From: Muribaculaceae bacterium Zag1
GTDB taxonomy: Bacteria > Bacteroidota > Bacteroidia > Bacteroidales > Muribaculaceae
Reading direction: 5' to 3'
Assembly: GCA_002633115.1 (NCBI GenBank)
Contig: NWBJ01000111.1
Span: 1-50,367, forward strand
DNA length: 50,367 nucleotides
Below the pieces are notes generated by a model that was not told where the DNA came from, ran no database searches, and was given only the letters and a program-made list of their open reading frames with translations. The translations under genes were made by a program, and so were the position numbers. Positions 1-7,646 of this stretch are shown here, piece after piece (within the stretch, counting starts at the first letter, position 1; every line of letters begins with the position of its first letter).

Positions 1-1
1 A

Positions 2-31
2 GGCCTGGCCGGCATCTCCCTCAAATTCTAA
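2..31 (+). CDS. Possible 3' end of an upstream gene (partial)
   Basis: Nine codons ending in TAA give the tail GLAGISLKF. A terminal phenylalanine after alternating residues is typical of outer-membrane beta-barrel proteins, so this may be the end of such a gene entering from the left. Only nine residues are visible and no other support exists. Confidence 0.25.
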   Translation, partial: GLAGISLKF

Positions 32-42
32 CCTCTCCAGCC

Positions 43-84
43 ATCTAAAATAACCCCTACGGCTATCTGAAATAACCCCCACGG
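43..84. repeat. Two-copy imperfect tandem repeat
   Basis: Two 20-nt copies (43-62 and 65-84) of ATCTRAAATAACCCCYACGG match at 18 of 20 positions with a 22-nt period. They lie in the gap upstream of purE. No hairpin or promoter motif is evident in them. Confidence 0.5.
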
Positions 85-93
85 GGTAACTTC

Positions 94-128
94 TACTCTT
101 GACTTTTGACTTTTGACTTGTTACTTAA
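94..128 (+). repeat. Heptanucleotide repeat, CTTTTGA class, upstream of purE
   Basis: Five consecutive 7-nt units (TACTCTT, GACTTTT, GACTTTT, GACTTGT, TACTTAA) end one base before the purE ATG at 130. The same unit class recurs at the murK/murQ junction (26199-26254). Confidence 0.75.
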
Positions 129-129
129 T

Positions 130-636
130 ATGACTCCGATAGTAAGTTTGATAATGGGCAGCACTTCTGACCTGCCCATAATGCGCAAGGCTGCCGACTT
201 CTTAGAGCAGATGGAGGTGCCTTTCGAGATGTTGGCCCTCAGCGCTCACCGCACACCGGCCCAGGTGGAGAAATTCGCCCAGGAGGCTGATGGCCGTGGC
301 GTTAAGGTTATCATAGCCGCCGCTGGCATGGCTGCAGCCCTGCCGGGCGTGATCGCCGCCATAACCCCGCTGCCGGTGATCGGCGTGCCAATCAGCAGCA
401 CCCTGCAGGGCACCGATGCCCTGTACTCGATCGTGCAAATGCCTCCGGGCATACCCGTGGCTACTGTAGGCATCGATGGCGCCCTCAATGCCGCTATCAT
501 GGTCGTGAGGATAATGTCAATAGCCGACAAGGCTCTCGCTGCCCGCTATGACGCATATCGCGCCTCGCTGACCAACAAGATCGTAAAGGCCAACGAGGAA
601 CTCTCCCGCATCGACACCTATAAATATAAGGTGTAA
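130..636 (+). CDS. purE: N5-carboxyaminoimidazole ribonucleotide mutase PurE
   Basis: PurE (class I) interconverts N5-CAIR and CAIR in de novo purine synthesis in the cytoplasm. The 168-residue protein has the usual length. Visible motifs are GSTSDLPIM near residues 10-18 (phosphate and carboxyl binding), SAHRTP near 39-43 with the catalytic His40, and a GVPISS stretch in the middle. I chose the ATG at 130 because the protein then begins MTPIVSLIMG as in the family; a TTG at 106 is also in frame but lies inside the heptanucleotide repeat. ispG follows after a 67-bp gap, a pairing common in Bacteroidetes as far as I recall. Identification is firm. Confidence 0.97.
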   Translation: MTPIVSLIMGSTSDLPIMRKAADFLEQMEVPFEMLALSAHRTPAQVEKFAQEADGRGVKVIIAAAGMAAALPGVIAAITPLPVIGVPISSTLQGTDALYSIVQMPPGIPVATVGIDGALNAAIMVVRIMSIADKALAARYDAYRASLTNKIVKANEELSRIDTYKYKV

Positions 637-646
637 GTTATTTAGG

Positions 647-702
647 GATAAACTATAAGTGATAAACTATAAGTGATAAACTATAAGTGATAAACTATAA
701 GG
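647..702 (+). repeat. Heptanucleotide repeat, ATAAGT class, purE-ispG gap
   Basis: Four tandem copies of a 14-nt unit GATAAACTATAAGT (the last ends GG), which is two 7-nt units. They fill the gap between purE and ispG and end one base before the ispG ATG. TAA triplets occur in more than one frame. Confidence 0.9.
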
Positions 703-703
703 T

Positions 704-2311
704 ATGGCAAGCCCTTTTGATTATCATAGGCGCAAATCGTCGGTGGCCAGGATAGGCAATATAGAGATTGGCGGTGACAACCCAATCGCGTTGCAGTCGA
801 TGACCAATACCCCCACGCTCGACACTGCGGCCTCGGCTGCCCAAATCGAGCGCATTGCCGATGCCGGAGCTGACATAGTGAGGCTGACTGCCCAGAGTGT
901 CAACCATGCTCGCAATCTCGCCAACATCAAAGACAAGGTGAGAGCCGACGGCTACGACACACCGCTGGTGGCCGACATCCACTTCACTCCCGATGCCGCT
1001 TTTGTGGCAGCCGAGATTGTGGAGAAGGTGCGCATCAACCCTGGCAACTTTGTAGACCCGGCTCGCACATTCCGAGCCCTTGAATACACCCCCGAGGAAT
1101 ACCAGGCCGAGATTGAAAAGATTGAGGCTAAGCTGGTGCCGCTGCTCGAGGTGTGCCGCACCCACGGTACCGCTCTGCGCATAGGCGTGAATCATGGTTC
1201 GCTCTCCGACCGTATCATGAGCCACTATGGCAACACGCCGGCTGGCATGGTGGAATCGGCGATGGAATTTCTGCGCATTTGCCGCAAGTATGACTTTGAC
1301 AACGTAGCTATCTCAATCAAGGCCTCAAATGTCACGGTGATGGTTGAGACGGTGAGACTGCTTGCTCGCACTATGGAATCAGAAGGCATGCGCTATCCGC
1401 TGCACTTAGGAGTGACTGAGGCTGGCGATGGCGAAGACGGACGCGTGAAATCGGCCGTCGGCATCGGCACCCTCCTCTCAGAGGGCATCGGCGACACCAT
1501 ACGCGTATCGCTCAGCGAGGAGCCAGAGGCCGAAATCCCCGTAGCTCGCAAATTGGTTGCCCATGTGGCCGAGATGGCCAACGCCCCAGAGGTACCGGGT
1601 GAGATGGCTCCAGGCTACGACCCCATAGCCCCGCAGCGCCGCAAGAGCAAGGCTGTGGACAAGATAGGTGGCGACAATGTGCCAGTAGTGGTAGGACTCG
1701 ATCTCAAAGCTGAGGAAATACCCGACGGAGTAGAAGTGGTGACAGCCACGAGCGCCAACGCGCCGGGCGAAATCAAGGCCCAATTCCATAAGCTGCTCGC
1801 AGAGGACAATGACGCGCCCGTGATAGTAAAACTGTCATACCCCGAGACTGCCACCCTCGACGATGTGACGATTGCTGCATCGGTTGATTTGGGCGCAGTG
1901 TTGCTCGGCGGTTTTGCCGACGGCATCTGGATTGATGCTCCGCATCTGCCAGCCGAAGCCATCAACTCGCTGAGCTTGGCCATCTTGCAGGCTGTGCGCT
2001 TGCGCATCAGCCGCACCGAATACATAGCATGTCCCAGCTGCGGGCGCACCCTCTTTGACCTGACCAAGACCTTGGCCCAAGTCAAGCAAGCCACCTCGCA
2101 TCTGCCGGGACTGAAGATAGCGGTGATGGGCTGCATAGTCAACGGCCCTGGCGAAATGGCCGATGCCGATTACGGCTACGTAGGCGCTGGCATTGGCAAT
2201 GTGAGCCTGTACAAAGGCAAAGAATGTGTCAAGAAAAACATACCGGCTGCCGAAGCTCTGCCCCTGCTAATACAGCTGATCAAAGACAATGGAGATTGGA
2301 GAGATGAGTAA
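704..2311 (+). CDS. ispG: 4-hydroxy-3-methylbut-2-enyl diphosphate synthase IspG (long form)
   Basis: IspG reductively converts MEcPP to HMBPP in the MEP isoprenoid pathway, using a [4Fe-4S] cluster. The 535-residue protein has an N-terminal TIM-barrel half (IGNIEIGGDNPIALQSMTNT near residues 17-36), an inserted middle domain (roughly 290-415) typical of Bacteroidetes and Chlamydia enzymes, and a C-terminal iron-sulfur domain. Cluster ligands are Cys443 and Cys446 (CPSC) and Cys477, with Glu484 in VNGPGE. From memory many Bacteroidetes homologues exceed 600 residues, so the insert may be short here. The product feeds the UPP synthase encoded downstream. The next gene overlaps its end. Confidence 0.96.
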   Translation: MASPFDYHRRKSSVARIGNIEIGGDNPIALQSMTNTPTLDTAASAAQIERIADAGADIVRLTAQSVNHARNLANIKDKVRADGYDTPLVADIHFTPDAAFVAAEIVEKVRINPGNFVDPARTFRALEYTPEEYQAEIEKIEAKLVPLLEVCRTHGTALRIGVNHGSLSDRIMSHYGNTPAGMVESAMEFLRICRKYDFDNVAISIKASNVTVMVETVRLLARTMESEGMRYPLHLGVTEAGDGEDGRVKSAVGIGTLLSEGIGDTIRVSLSEEPEAEIPVARKLVAHVAEMANAPEVPGEMAPGYDPIAPQRRKSKAVDKIGGDNVPVVVGLDLKAEEIPDGVEVVTATSANAPGEIKAQFHKLLAEDNDAPVIVKLSYPETATLDDVTIAASVDLGAVLLGGFADGIWIDAPHLPAEAINSLSLAILQAVRLRISRTEYIACPSCGRTLFDLTKTLAQVKQATSHLPGLKIAVMGCIVNGPGEMADADYGYVGAGIGNVSLYKGKECVKKNIPAAEALPLLIQLIKDNGDWRDE

Positions 2312-3542
2312 GGGAAACGAGGCGGTAGAGATTGCGACATTGCCATCGGGCCTGAAAGTAGCGGTGCGACGCCGCAAGGGCGCGATGGTTGACTATTGCG
2401 GAGCCATTGTGGGGGTGGGGAGCCGTGACGATGCTCCCGCCGACCCTGGCATGGCCCATTTTGTGGAGCATACTATATTCAAAGGCACACAGCGGCGTTC
2501 GTCGTGGCACATCATCAACCGCATGGAGAAAGTTGGCGGTGAACTCAACGCTTACACCTCAAAGGAAGAGACAGTGGTGTACACAGCCGCGCCCTCGGGC
2601 AATCTGACGCGCTCGGTAGAATTGATAGCCGACTTGATCATCAACTCGCGCTTTCCTGATTCAGAGCTTGACAAGGAGCGCGAGGTGGTGGCCGATGAAA
2701 TCAACTCATACCTCGACACCCCGGCCGAGGCCGTGTATGACGACTTTGAGGAAATCCTCTTTGCCGATACCCCGATGGGCCACAACATACTTGGCACAGT
2801 CGAGGCACTGTCGACATTTGACTCAAAGAAATGCTGCCGCTATCTGCATGACTGGTACACGGCTCCCAATATCACCCTATTCTACAGCGGCAAGCAAGGT
2901 CCGGAGGCGGTGATCAAAGCGGTGGAGAAGCATTTCCGCGACCTGCCAACCCACCAGGCGCCGCGCATCGCGGCTGACCTGCGCCCGGCTAAGGAGAGAG
3001 CGCAATTCTCAAAGGACAGAGAGATAGGCGCGCATCAGTGCCACACCGTACTGGGCGCTATCACTCCGGGGATGTATTCAGAGTGGAAACACCCGATAGC
3101 GTTGCTGACCAACATTTTGGGTGGACCGGGGATGAACTCGCTGCTCAATGTGCAATTGCGTGAGAAGCGAGGACTGGTCTACTCGGTCGAGGCCTCAAAC
3201 ACCTGGCTCACCGATTGCGGACTGTTTACGATATACTATGGTTGCGACCATAGCGACAATGCGAAATGCGCCGAGTTGGTGATGAACCAGATCGAGCAAA
3301 TCGCCGCTGCCGGGCTGACACCCTCGCGCCTGGCTGAGGCTAAGAAGCAATACATCGGCCAGTTGGCCGTAGCCTCAGACAATTATGAGAGCATGGCCAT
3401 CGCCACTGGGCGCTCGGCCAAGTATTTTGACCGCGTGCTGAGCCCCGAGCAAGTGGCGCAGCACATCCAGGCTGTCACGGCTGACCAATTGCGCGAAGCG
3501 GCTAAAATGCTGAGCCGCCTGTCGCGTCTTACCTTTTATTGA
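2304..3542 (+). CDS. M16 family zinc metallopeptidase (pitrilysin-like)
   Basis: The inverted zinc motif HxxEH is present as HFVEH (His52, Glu55, His56), with a downstream acidic stretch EREVVADE (near 124-131) likely giving the third ligand. At 412 residues it matches the single-chain bacterial M16B type (processing-peptidase-like) with an active N-terminal half and a C-terminal half (RGLVYSVEAS near 292). No signal peptide is seen. I prefer the ATG at 2304, which follows a GGAGATTGGAGAG purine run; an ATG at 2289 is also in frame. It overlaps the last codons of ispG, so the two are probably cotranscribed. The substrate is unknown. Confidence 0.92.
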   Translation: MSKGNEAVEIATLPSGLKVAVRRRKGAMVDYCGAIVGVGSRDDAPADPGMAHFVEHTIFKGTQRRSSWHIINRMEKVGGELNAYTSKEETVVYTAAPSGNLTRSVELIADLIINSRFPDSELDKEREVVADEINSYLDTPAEAVYDDFEEILFADTPMGHNILGTVEALSTFDSKKCCRYLHDWYTAPNITLFYSGKQGPEAVIKAVEKHFRDLPTHQAPRIAADLRPAKERAQFSKDREIGAHQCHTVLGAITPGMYSEWKHPIALLTNILGGPGMNSLLNVQLREKRGLVYSVEASNTWLTDCGLFTIYYGCDHSDNAKCAELVMNQIEQIAAAGLTPSRLAEAKKQYIGQLAVASDNYESMAIATGRSAKYFDRVLSPEQVAQHIQAVTADQLREAAKMLSRLSRLTFY

Positions 3543-3548
3543 AACGAT

Positions 3549-4559
3549 ATGATGGAAATCAAGGAGACATATATGCGCCGAGCATTGGAGTTGGCCCGCA
3601 AGGGACAACTCTATGCCCATCCCAATCCGATGGTTGGGGCGGTAATCGTTGATTCGCAGGGCAATATCATTGGCGAGGGTTATCATCGCCGATGCGGCGA
3701 GGCCCATGCCGAGGTCAATGCCATCAACTCAGTGGCCGACCCGGCGCTCTTGACCGATTCTACCATGTATGTCACCCTTGAGCCTTGCGCCCACTACGGC
3801 CGCACGGGCCCATGCTCGCGATTGATCGTGGAGCGCGGCATACCGCGAGTGGTGGTGGGTGTGAGAGACCCCTTTGACAAAGTGGATGGCAAAGGCATAG
3901 ATATTATGCGCGAGGCTGGTGTGGAGGTGGCCGTAGGGGTGCTCGAGCGCGAATGCCGCAACCTGAATATGGCGTTTTTCACCGCCCACACCATGCATCG
4001 GCCATTTGTGTGCCTCAAATGGGCGCAGTCGGCCGATGGCTGGATGGCGTCGGCTGGGGGAGAACCGGTAAGATTCTCCACGCCTCTGACCCAGACCCTG
4101 ATGCACCAATGGCGCGCTCGCTTTGATGCCATAATGGTAGGGTCTGGCACAGTGCTTGCTGACAACCCGGGCCTGGACGTGCGCCTATGGGGCGGACCAT
4201 CGCCTCGGCCAATCGTATTGGATCGCCGCCATCGCATACCCGATGACCATCAGCTGGCGCAGAGGGGAGCCATCATGATGCGCGATGACAAACCGCTTGC
4301 CGAAATGATGAAGCAGCTCTACGATCAGGGCATCACCTCGGTGATGGTCGAGGGTGGGGCTGAGGTGCTCGCCTCGATGGTCGAGGCTGGCCTCTGGGAC
4401 ATGGCCCGGGTGGAAATCGTCCCCAGTGTTTTGGGTCCGACCGGCGGGGCTCGAGCCCCACATCTGCCAGAATTGAATTTGGCAAAAACGCAAAGAATCG
4501 ATGGGAATACGCTAAAGTATTATTCGCAAAGTCCCTATTTTGACGTTAAAAACCTATAA
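3549..4559 (+). CDS. ribD: Bifunctional riboflavin biosynthesis deaminase/reductase RibD
   Basis: RibD deaminates and then reduces the pyrimidine intermediate after GTP cyclohydrolase II in riboflavin synthesis. Residues 1-145 form a cytidine-deaminase-like zinc domain: His53-Ala-Glu55 (HAEVNAI) and Cys80/Cys89 in PCAHYGRTGPC. The rest is the DHFR-like reductase domain (FVCLKWAQSADGW near 158-170, VEGGAEVLASM near 264-274). The 336-residue length is slightly short for the family but both domains are complete. The ATG at 3549 is immediately followed by a second ATG. It starts 6 bp after the protease gene, so probably the same operon. Confidence 0.95.
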   Translation: MMEIKETYMRRALELARKGQLYAHPNPMVGAVIVDSQGNIIGEGYHRRCGEAHAEVNAINSVADPALLTDSTMYVTLEPCAHYGRTGPCSRLIVERGIPRVVVGVRDPFDKVDGKGIDIMREAGVEVAVGVLERECRNLNMAFFTAHTMHRPFVCLKWAQSADGWMASAGGEPVRFSTPLTQTLMHQWRARFDAIMVGSGTVLADNPGLDVRLWGGPSPRPIVLDRRHRIPDDHQLAQRGAIMMRDDKPLAEMMKQLYDQGITSVMVEGGAEVLASMVEAGLWDMARVEIVPSVLGPTGGARAPHLPELNLAKTQRIDGNTLKYYSQSPYFDVKNL

Positions 4560-4593
4560 AATGATGAGATTTGAAAATTTTTAGTCTAAAGTC

Positions 4594-4625
4594 TTTGTTG
4601 GTTTGGCTTCTAAATTCTAATTTTG
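4594..4625 (+). promoter_or_regulatory. Bacteroidetes-type promoter for the DUF6242 gene
   Basis: TTTG at 4594-4597 and TAATTTTG at 4618-4625 are separated by 20 nt, matching the Bacteroidetes -33/-7 consensus. The ATG of the next gene lies 21 nt further on. This suggests a new transcription unit after ribD. Confidence 0.6.
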
Positions 4626-4646
4626 CAGATTGAAAATATTTAGTCT

Positions 4647-6173
4647 ATGACAAAGAAACTGATCTTGCCTGTTGCAGCGGCCGTTTTGGCATCGGCCATA
4701 CCGGCCTGTAACTCCTCAAGCGAAGAATACACCTACGAGTATGCTTCGTCGGTTTTGGTGTCGGCATTCTCGTTGGCTCAAAACGATGACGTGCTCGACA
4801 GCTTGCAAAATGTATTCTTCACAATCAACCTTGAGGATGCGCAAATATACAATGCTGACTCGCTCCCTTACGGCACTGACGTGAGCCGATTAATCACTAC
4901 TATCACCACGGCCTCGACTGTATCGGCCGTGACACTTGAGTATCCGCGTGAGAACATGACCGACTCGGTGGTCAACTATCTCACCAATTCTACCGACTCG
5001 ATCGACTTCTCGCTCGGGCCAGTAAAACTGCGCGTAACCTCGCAGTCGGGCCTGGTCGAGCGTCTGTACCAAGTCAGGGTCAACGTGCACCAGTGCAAGC
5101 CCGACACTTTGGCTTGGCATAGCATGGAGAGCGCTGAGCTCCCAACCGAGTTCTCTACCATTGACTCGCAGTACACTGCCGAGCTGGATGGCACATTCTA
5201 CTGCCTAACCCAGAGCGGCGACTCATATTGCTTGGCTACCACAACAGCTCCCGACGATGGCGATTGGACGACTACCACCCCTGACCTCGGATTCTCGGCG
5301 CAAGTCAACTCGCTGCGCGCCAGCGACGATGCTCTGTATATGCTTGACGAGGATGGCAACCTCTACTCATCGGCTGATTTCTCGAGCTGGACTGCCACTG
5401 GCCAGACCTGGCACTACATCTATGGAGGCTATAAGTCAGAAATCCTGGGGAGCCGCGAGGCCGAGGATGGTTGGAAAATCTGCTCATACCCCTCGGGCAA
5501 AGAGGTGGCAATGCCGAGCCTTTTCCCGGTCGAGGGTACTTCGCTCCCAGCCGTGTTTGAGACCAGCATGGCTATATGGCCGCAGCTGATTATGGTGGGG
5601 GGCCGCACCGCCGATGGCGACTGCATCGCTAAATCGTGGAGCTATGATGGCCAGACCTGGGCCAACATCACCAACAAGGATCTGCCCACAGCCCTTGAGA
5701 AGGTGACCATGGTTCCTTACGACCTGTTTGAGGTGTCATCATCGACTTGGACTCCCGAGCAGTATCCCGCGCTGATAGCCATGGGCGGCCGCAATGACGA
5801 GGCTCTGAGTCGCTCTGTGTATTACTCGACCGACTGGGGCATGACCTGGCGCGAGGCTCCTGAGCTGATGGAGCTCCCCGAGGAAATCCCGGCATTCTAC
5901 GACGCCCCGGCCTTTGTGTACTCGACCACTATGTATTACTCTCGCTCGTCGAGACGCTATGAGTGGCAACCCTTCTCGGTCAAGCCCCTGCCTAAGAAAT
6001 GCTCATGGGTAGAAGCGGAATCAGAGACAGGGAGCTCGAGAGTCACTGAGGCTCCGACCTCGTGGGAATGTCCGGCTATCTATGTGTTCGGACCCACCGT
6101 GCGCGGTCCCGAGGTGCGCAACGAAGTGTGGCGCGCCCGCATCTTGAGATATACCTTCGAACCTGTATATTAA
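4647..6173 (+). CDS. DUF6242-type lipoprotein with beta-propeller-like repeats
   Basis: The 508-residue protein starts with a signal peptide ending at a likely lipobox (ASAIPAC, Cys21), so it is probably anchored in a membrane facing the periplasm or surface. The N-terminal 140 residues fit what I recall of the Bacteroidales DUF6242 family. The remainder contains repeated aromatic/acidic blocks (YYSTDWGMTWREAPELMELP and similar) like sialidase/BNR or Kelch-type propeller blades. No catalytic residues can be assigned. It sits just upstream of the DUF6089/uppS/bamA cluster, which suggests a role in the envelope, but the function is unknown. Confidence 0.75.
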   Translation: MTKKLILPVAAAVLASAIPACNSSSEEYTYEYASSVLVSAFSLAQNDDVLDSLQNVFFTINLEDAQIYNADSLPYGTDVSRLITTITTASTVSAVTLEYPRENMTDSVVNYLTNSTDSIDFSLGPVKLRVTSQSGLVERLYQVRVNVHQCKPDTLAWHSMESAELPTEFSTIDSQYTAELDGTFYCLTQSGDSYCLATTTAPDDGDWTTTTPDLGFSAQVNSLRASDDALYMLDEDGNLYSSADFSSWTATGQTWHYIYGGYKSEILGSREAEDGWKICSYPSGKEVAMPSLFPVEGTSLPAVFETSMAIWPQLIMVGGRTADGDCIAKSWSYDGQTWANITNKDLPTALEKVTMVPYDLFEVSSSTWTPEQYPALIAMGGRNDEALSRSVYYSTDWGMTWREAPELMELPEEIPAFYDAPAFVYSTTMYYSRSSRRYEWQPFSVKPLPKKCSWVEAESETGSSRVTEAPTSWECPAIYVFGPTVRGPEVRNEVWRARILRYTFEPVY

Positions 6174-6188
6174 TACCCAATCCCTGAA

Positions 6189-6881
6189 TTGACGACAGTG
6201 AAGAAAGCGCTCGTCCTAATGATCGCATTTGCCGCTTGGGCTGCTGACATAGCCCAAGCCCAGGAAGCTCCCTACAAATTTGATATTGGAGGGGGCTTGG
6301 GCATGAGTGGCTATCTGGGCGATGCCAACAACTCCTCACTGCTCAAACATCCGGGATTCACGGTCGAGGCCGGAATGCGCTATCTGCCCAATGTGAGATG
6401 GGCATTCCGAGGAGTGCTTGGCTATACCACCCTGAGCGGTAACACCGCAGATATGGAGAATTATCTGCCAGGGGGAGCCGAGTACAGCTTTTCGGCCAAT
6501 GTGTTCTCATTAGATCTGAGGGCAGAATTCAACTTCCTGCCTTACGGGATAGGGGAGACGTACAAGAAACTGAGTCGCTGGACCCCCTATCTGGTGTTGG
6601 GTACAGGATTCTGCATCTCGTCGGTCTCGGGCTCAAGCGCCGGAGCGGCGACATTTCCTATGGGGGCCGGAGTGAAATTCAAGCTTAAGCCCAGACTGAA
6701 TCTGGCTGCTGAGTTCACGATGACCAAAGTGCTGGGCGACAAGCTCGACGGCCCCGACTTGCATGACCTTGCGGGCATCAAGACTTCGTTTATCAAGAAT
6801 ACCGACTGGTTTTCGCGCCTGACCATAGGCATCACCTATGAGTTTGGAGAGCGGTGCCAGACATGTCATTATGTAGATTGA
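6189..6881 (+). CDS. DUF6089 family outer-membrane beta-barrel protein
   Basis: The 230-residue product has a signal peptide (cleavage after AQA near residue 24) followed by alternating amphipathic strands (KFDIGGGLGMSGYLGDA, VFSLDLRAEFNFLPYG, RLTIGITYEFGE). This is the pattern of the DUF6089 barrels found before uppS and bamA in Bacteroidetes. No ATG precedes the signal peptide: the upstream stop TAA at 6171-6173 is in the same frame, so translation must begin at TTG 6189 or GTG 6198. The next gene follows after 6 bp. It probably belongs to the outer-membrane biogenesis unit; its biochemical role is not known. Confidence 0.82.
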   Translation: MTTVKKALVLMIAFAAWAADIAQAQEAPYKFDIGGGLGMSGYLGDANNSSLLKHPGFTVEAGMRYLPNVRWAFRGVLGYTTLSGNTADMENYLPGGAEYSFSANVFSLDLRAEFNFLPYGIGETYKKLSRWTPYLVLGTGFCISSVSGSSAGAATFPMGAGVKFKLKPRLNLAAEFTMTKVLGDKLDGPDLHDLAGIKTSFIKNTDWFSRLTIGITYEFGERCQTCHYVD

Positions 6882-6887
6882 GCAATC

Positions 6888-7646
6888 ATGGAAAATAAAG
6901 ACAATCCACAGCAAGACCAATTAAAACCAGTGCCCCAACATATAGCCATAATAATGGATGGTAACGGACGCTGGGCCAAATCTCATGGCATGGAGCGCTC
7001 GGCGGGTCACCTCGAGGGCGTCAACACTGTGCACACCATCACCCAAGCAGCTGGTGAGCTGGGAGTGAAGTATCTCACTCTCTATGCCTTCTCGACTGAG
7101 AATTGGAATCGGCCGCAAGCCGAGGTCGACTCACTGCTCAATCTCATCACTTACGCCTTGGAAAAAGAGACACCGGGCCTGATTGAGAACAATGTCAAGC
7201 TCTTGATCATAGGCGATGTCGACCGCATGCCAGCCGAGGCGCGCGCCCGACTGGACCGCAGCATGGAGGCTACGGCCAATGGCACGGGCCTGAGGCTCAT
7301 AGTGGCATTCAGCTACTCGTCGCGCTGGGAGATTACCCGCGCTTGCGCCAAAATCGCCGAGGAGGCAGCCAAGGGCGAACTCGACCCGGCTACCATCACC
7401 GACGAGACAGTGCGCGAGCATCTGACCACTGCCCCGTATCCTGATCCGGACCTCTTGATCCGCACCGGAGGCGATTTCCGCGTCAGCAACTTCTTGCTTT
7501 GGCAAATAGCATATTCCGAAATATTCGTTTCACCCACCTTTTGGCCCGACTTCACTCGTGAAGAGTTCGAGGCGATCATTGACAATTTCCGCGGTCGCGA
7601 ACGCCGTTTCGGCCTCACGAGCGAACAAATCAACCATACTCTATGA
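6888..7646 (+). CDS. uppS: Isoprenyl transferase / undecaprenyl diphosphate synthase
   Basis: This cis-prenyltransferase extends farnesyl diphosphate with IPP to make the C55 lipid carrier for peptidoglycan and O-antigen. The signature [11 protein letters not shown] (Asp and following Gly/Asn/Gly/Arg near residues 24-32) is intact. Further conserved stretches are ENWNRP (near 73-78), [15 protein letters not shown] and [13 protein letters not shown] toward the C-terminus. At 252 residues it is family length. It overlaps bamA by 4 bp (ATGA), implying coupled translation. The precursor supply comes from the MEP pathway represented by ispG upstream. Confidence 0.96.
   Translation: MENKDNPQQDQLKPVPQHIAIIMDGNGRWAKSHGMERSAGHLEGVNTVHTITQAAGELGVKYLTLYAFSTENWNRPQAEVDSLLNLITYALEKETPGLIENNVKLLIIGDVDRMPAEARARLDRSMEATANGTGLRLIVAFSYSSRWEITRACAKIAEEAAKGELDPATITDETVREHLTTAPYPDPDLLIRTGGDFRVSNFLLWQIAYSEIFVSPTFWPDFTREEFEAIIDNFRGRERRFGLTSEQINHTL

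Noticed and set aside
106-129. TTG 106 as the purE start
   Set aside because: It adds eight residues coded by the heptanucleotide repeat; the ATG at 130 gives the normal PurE N-terminus.
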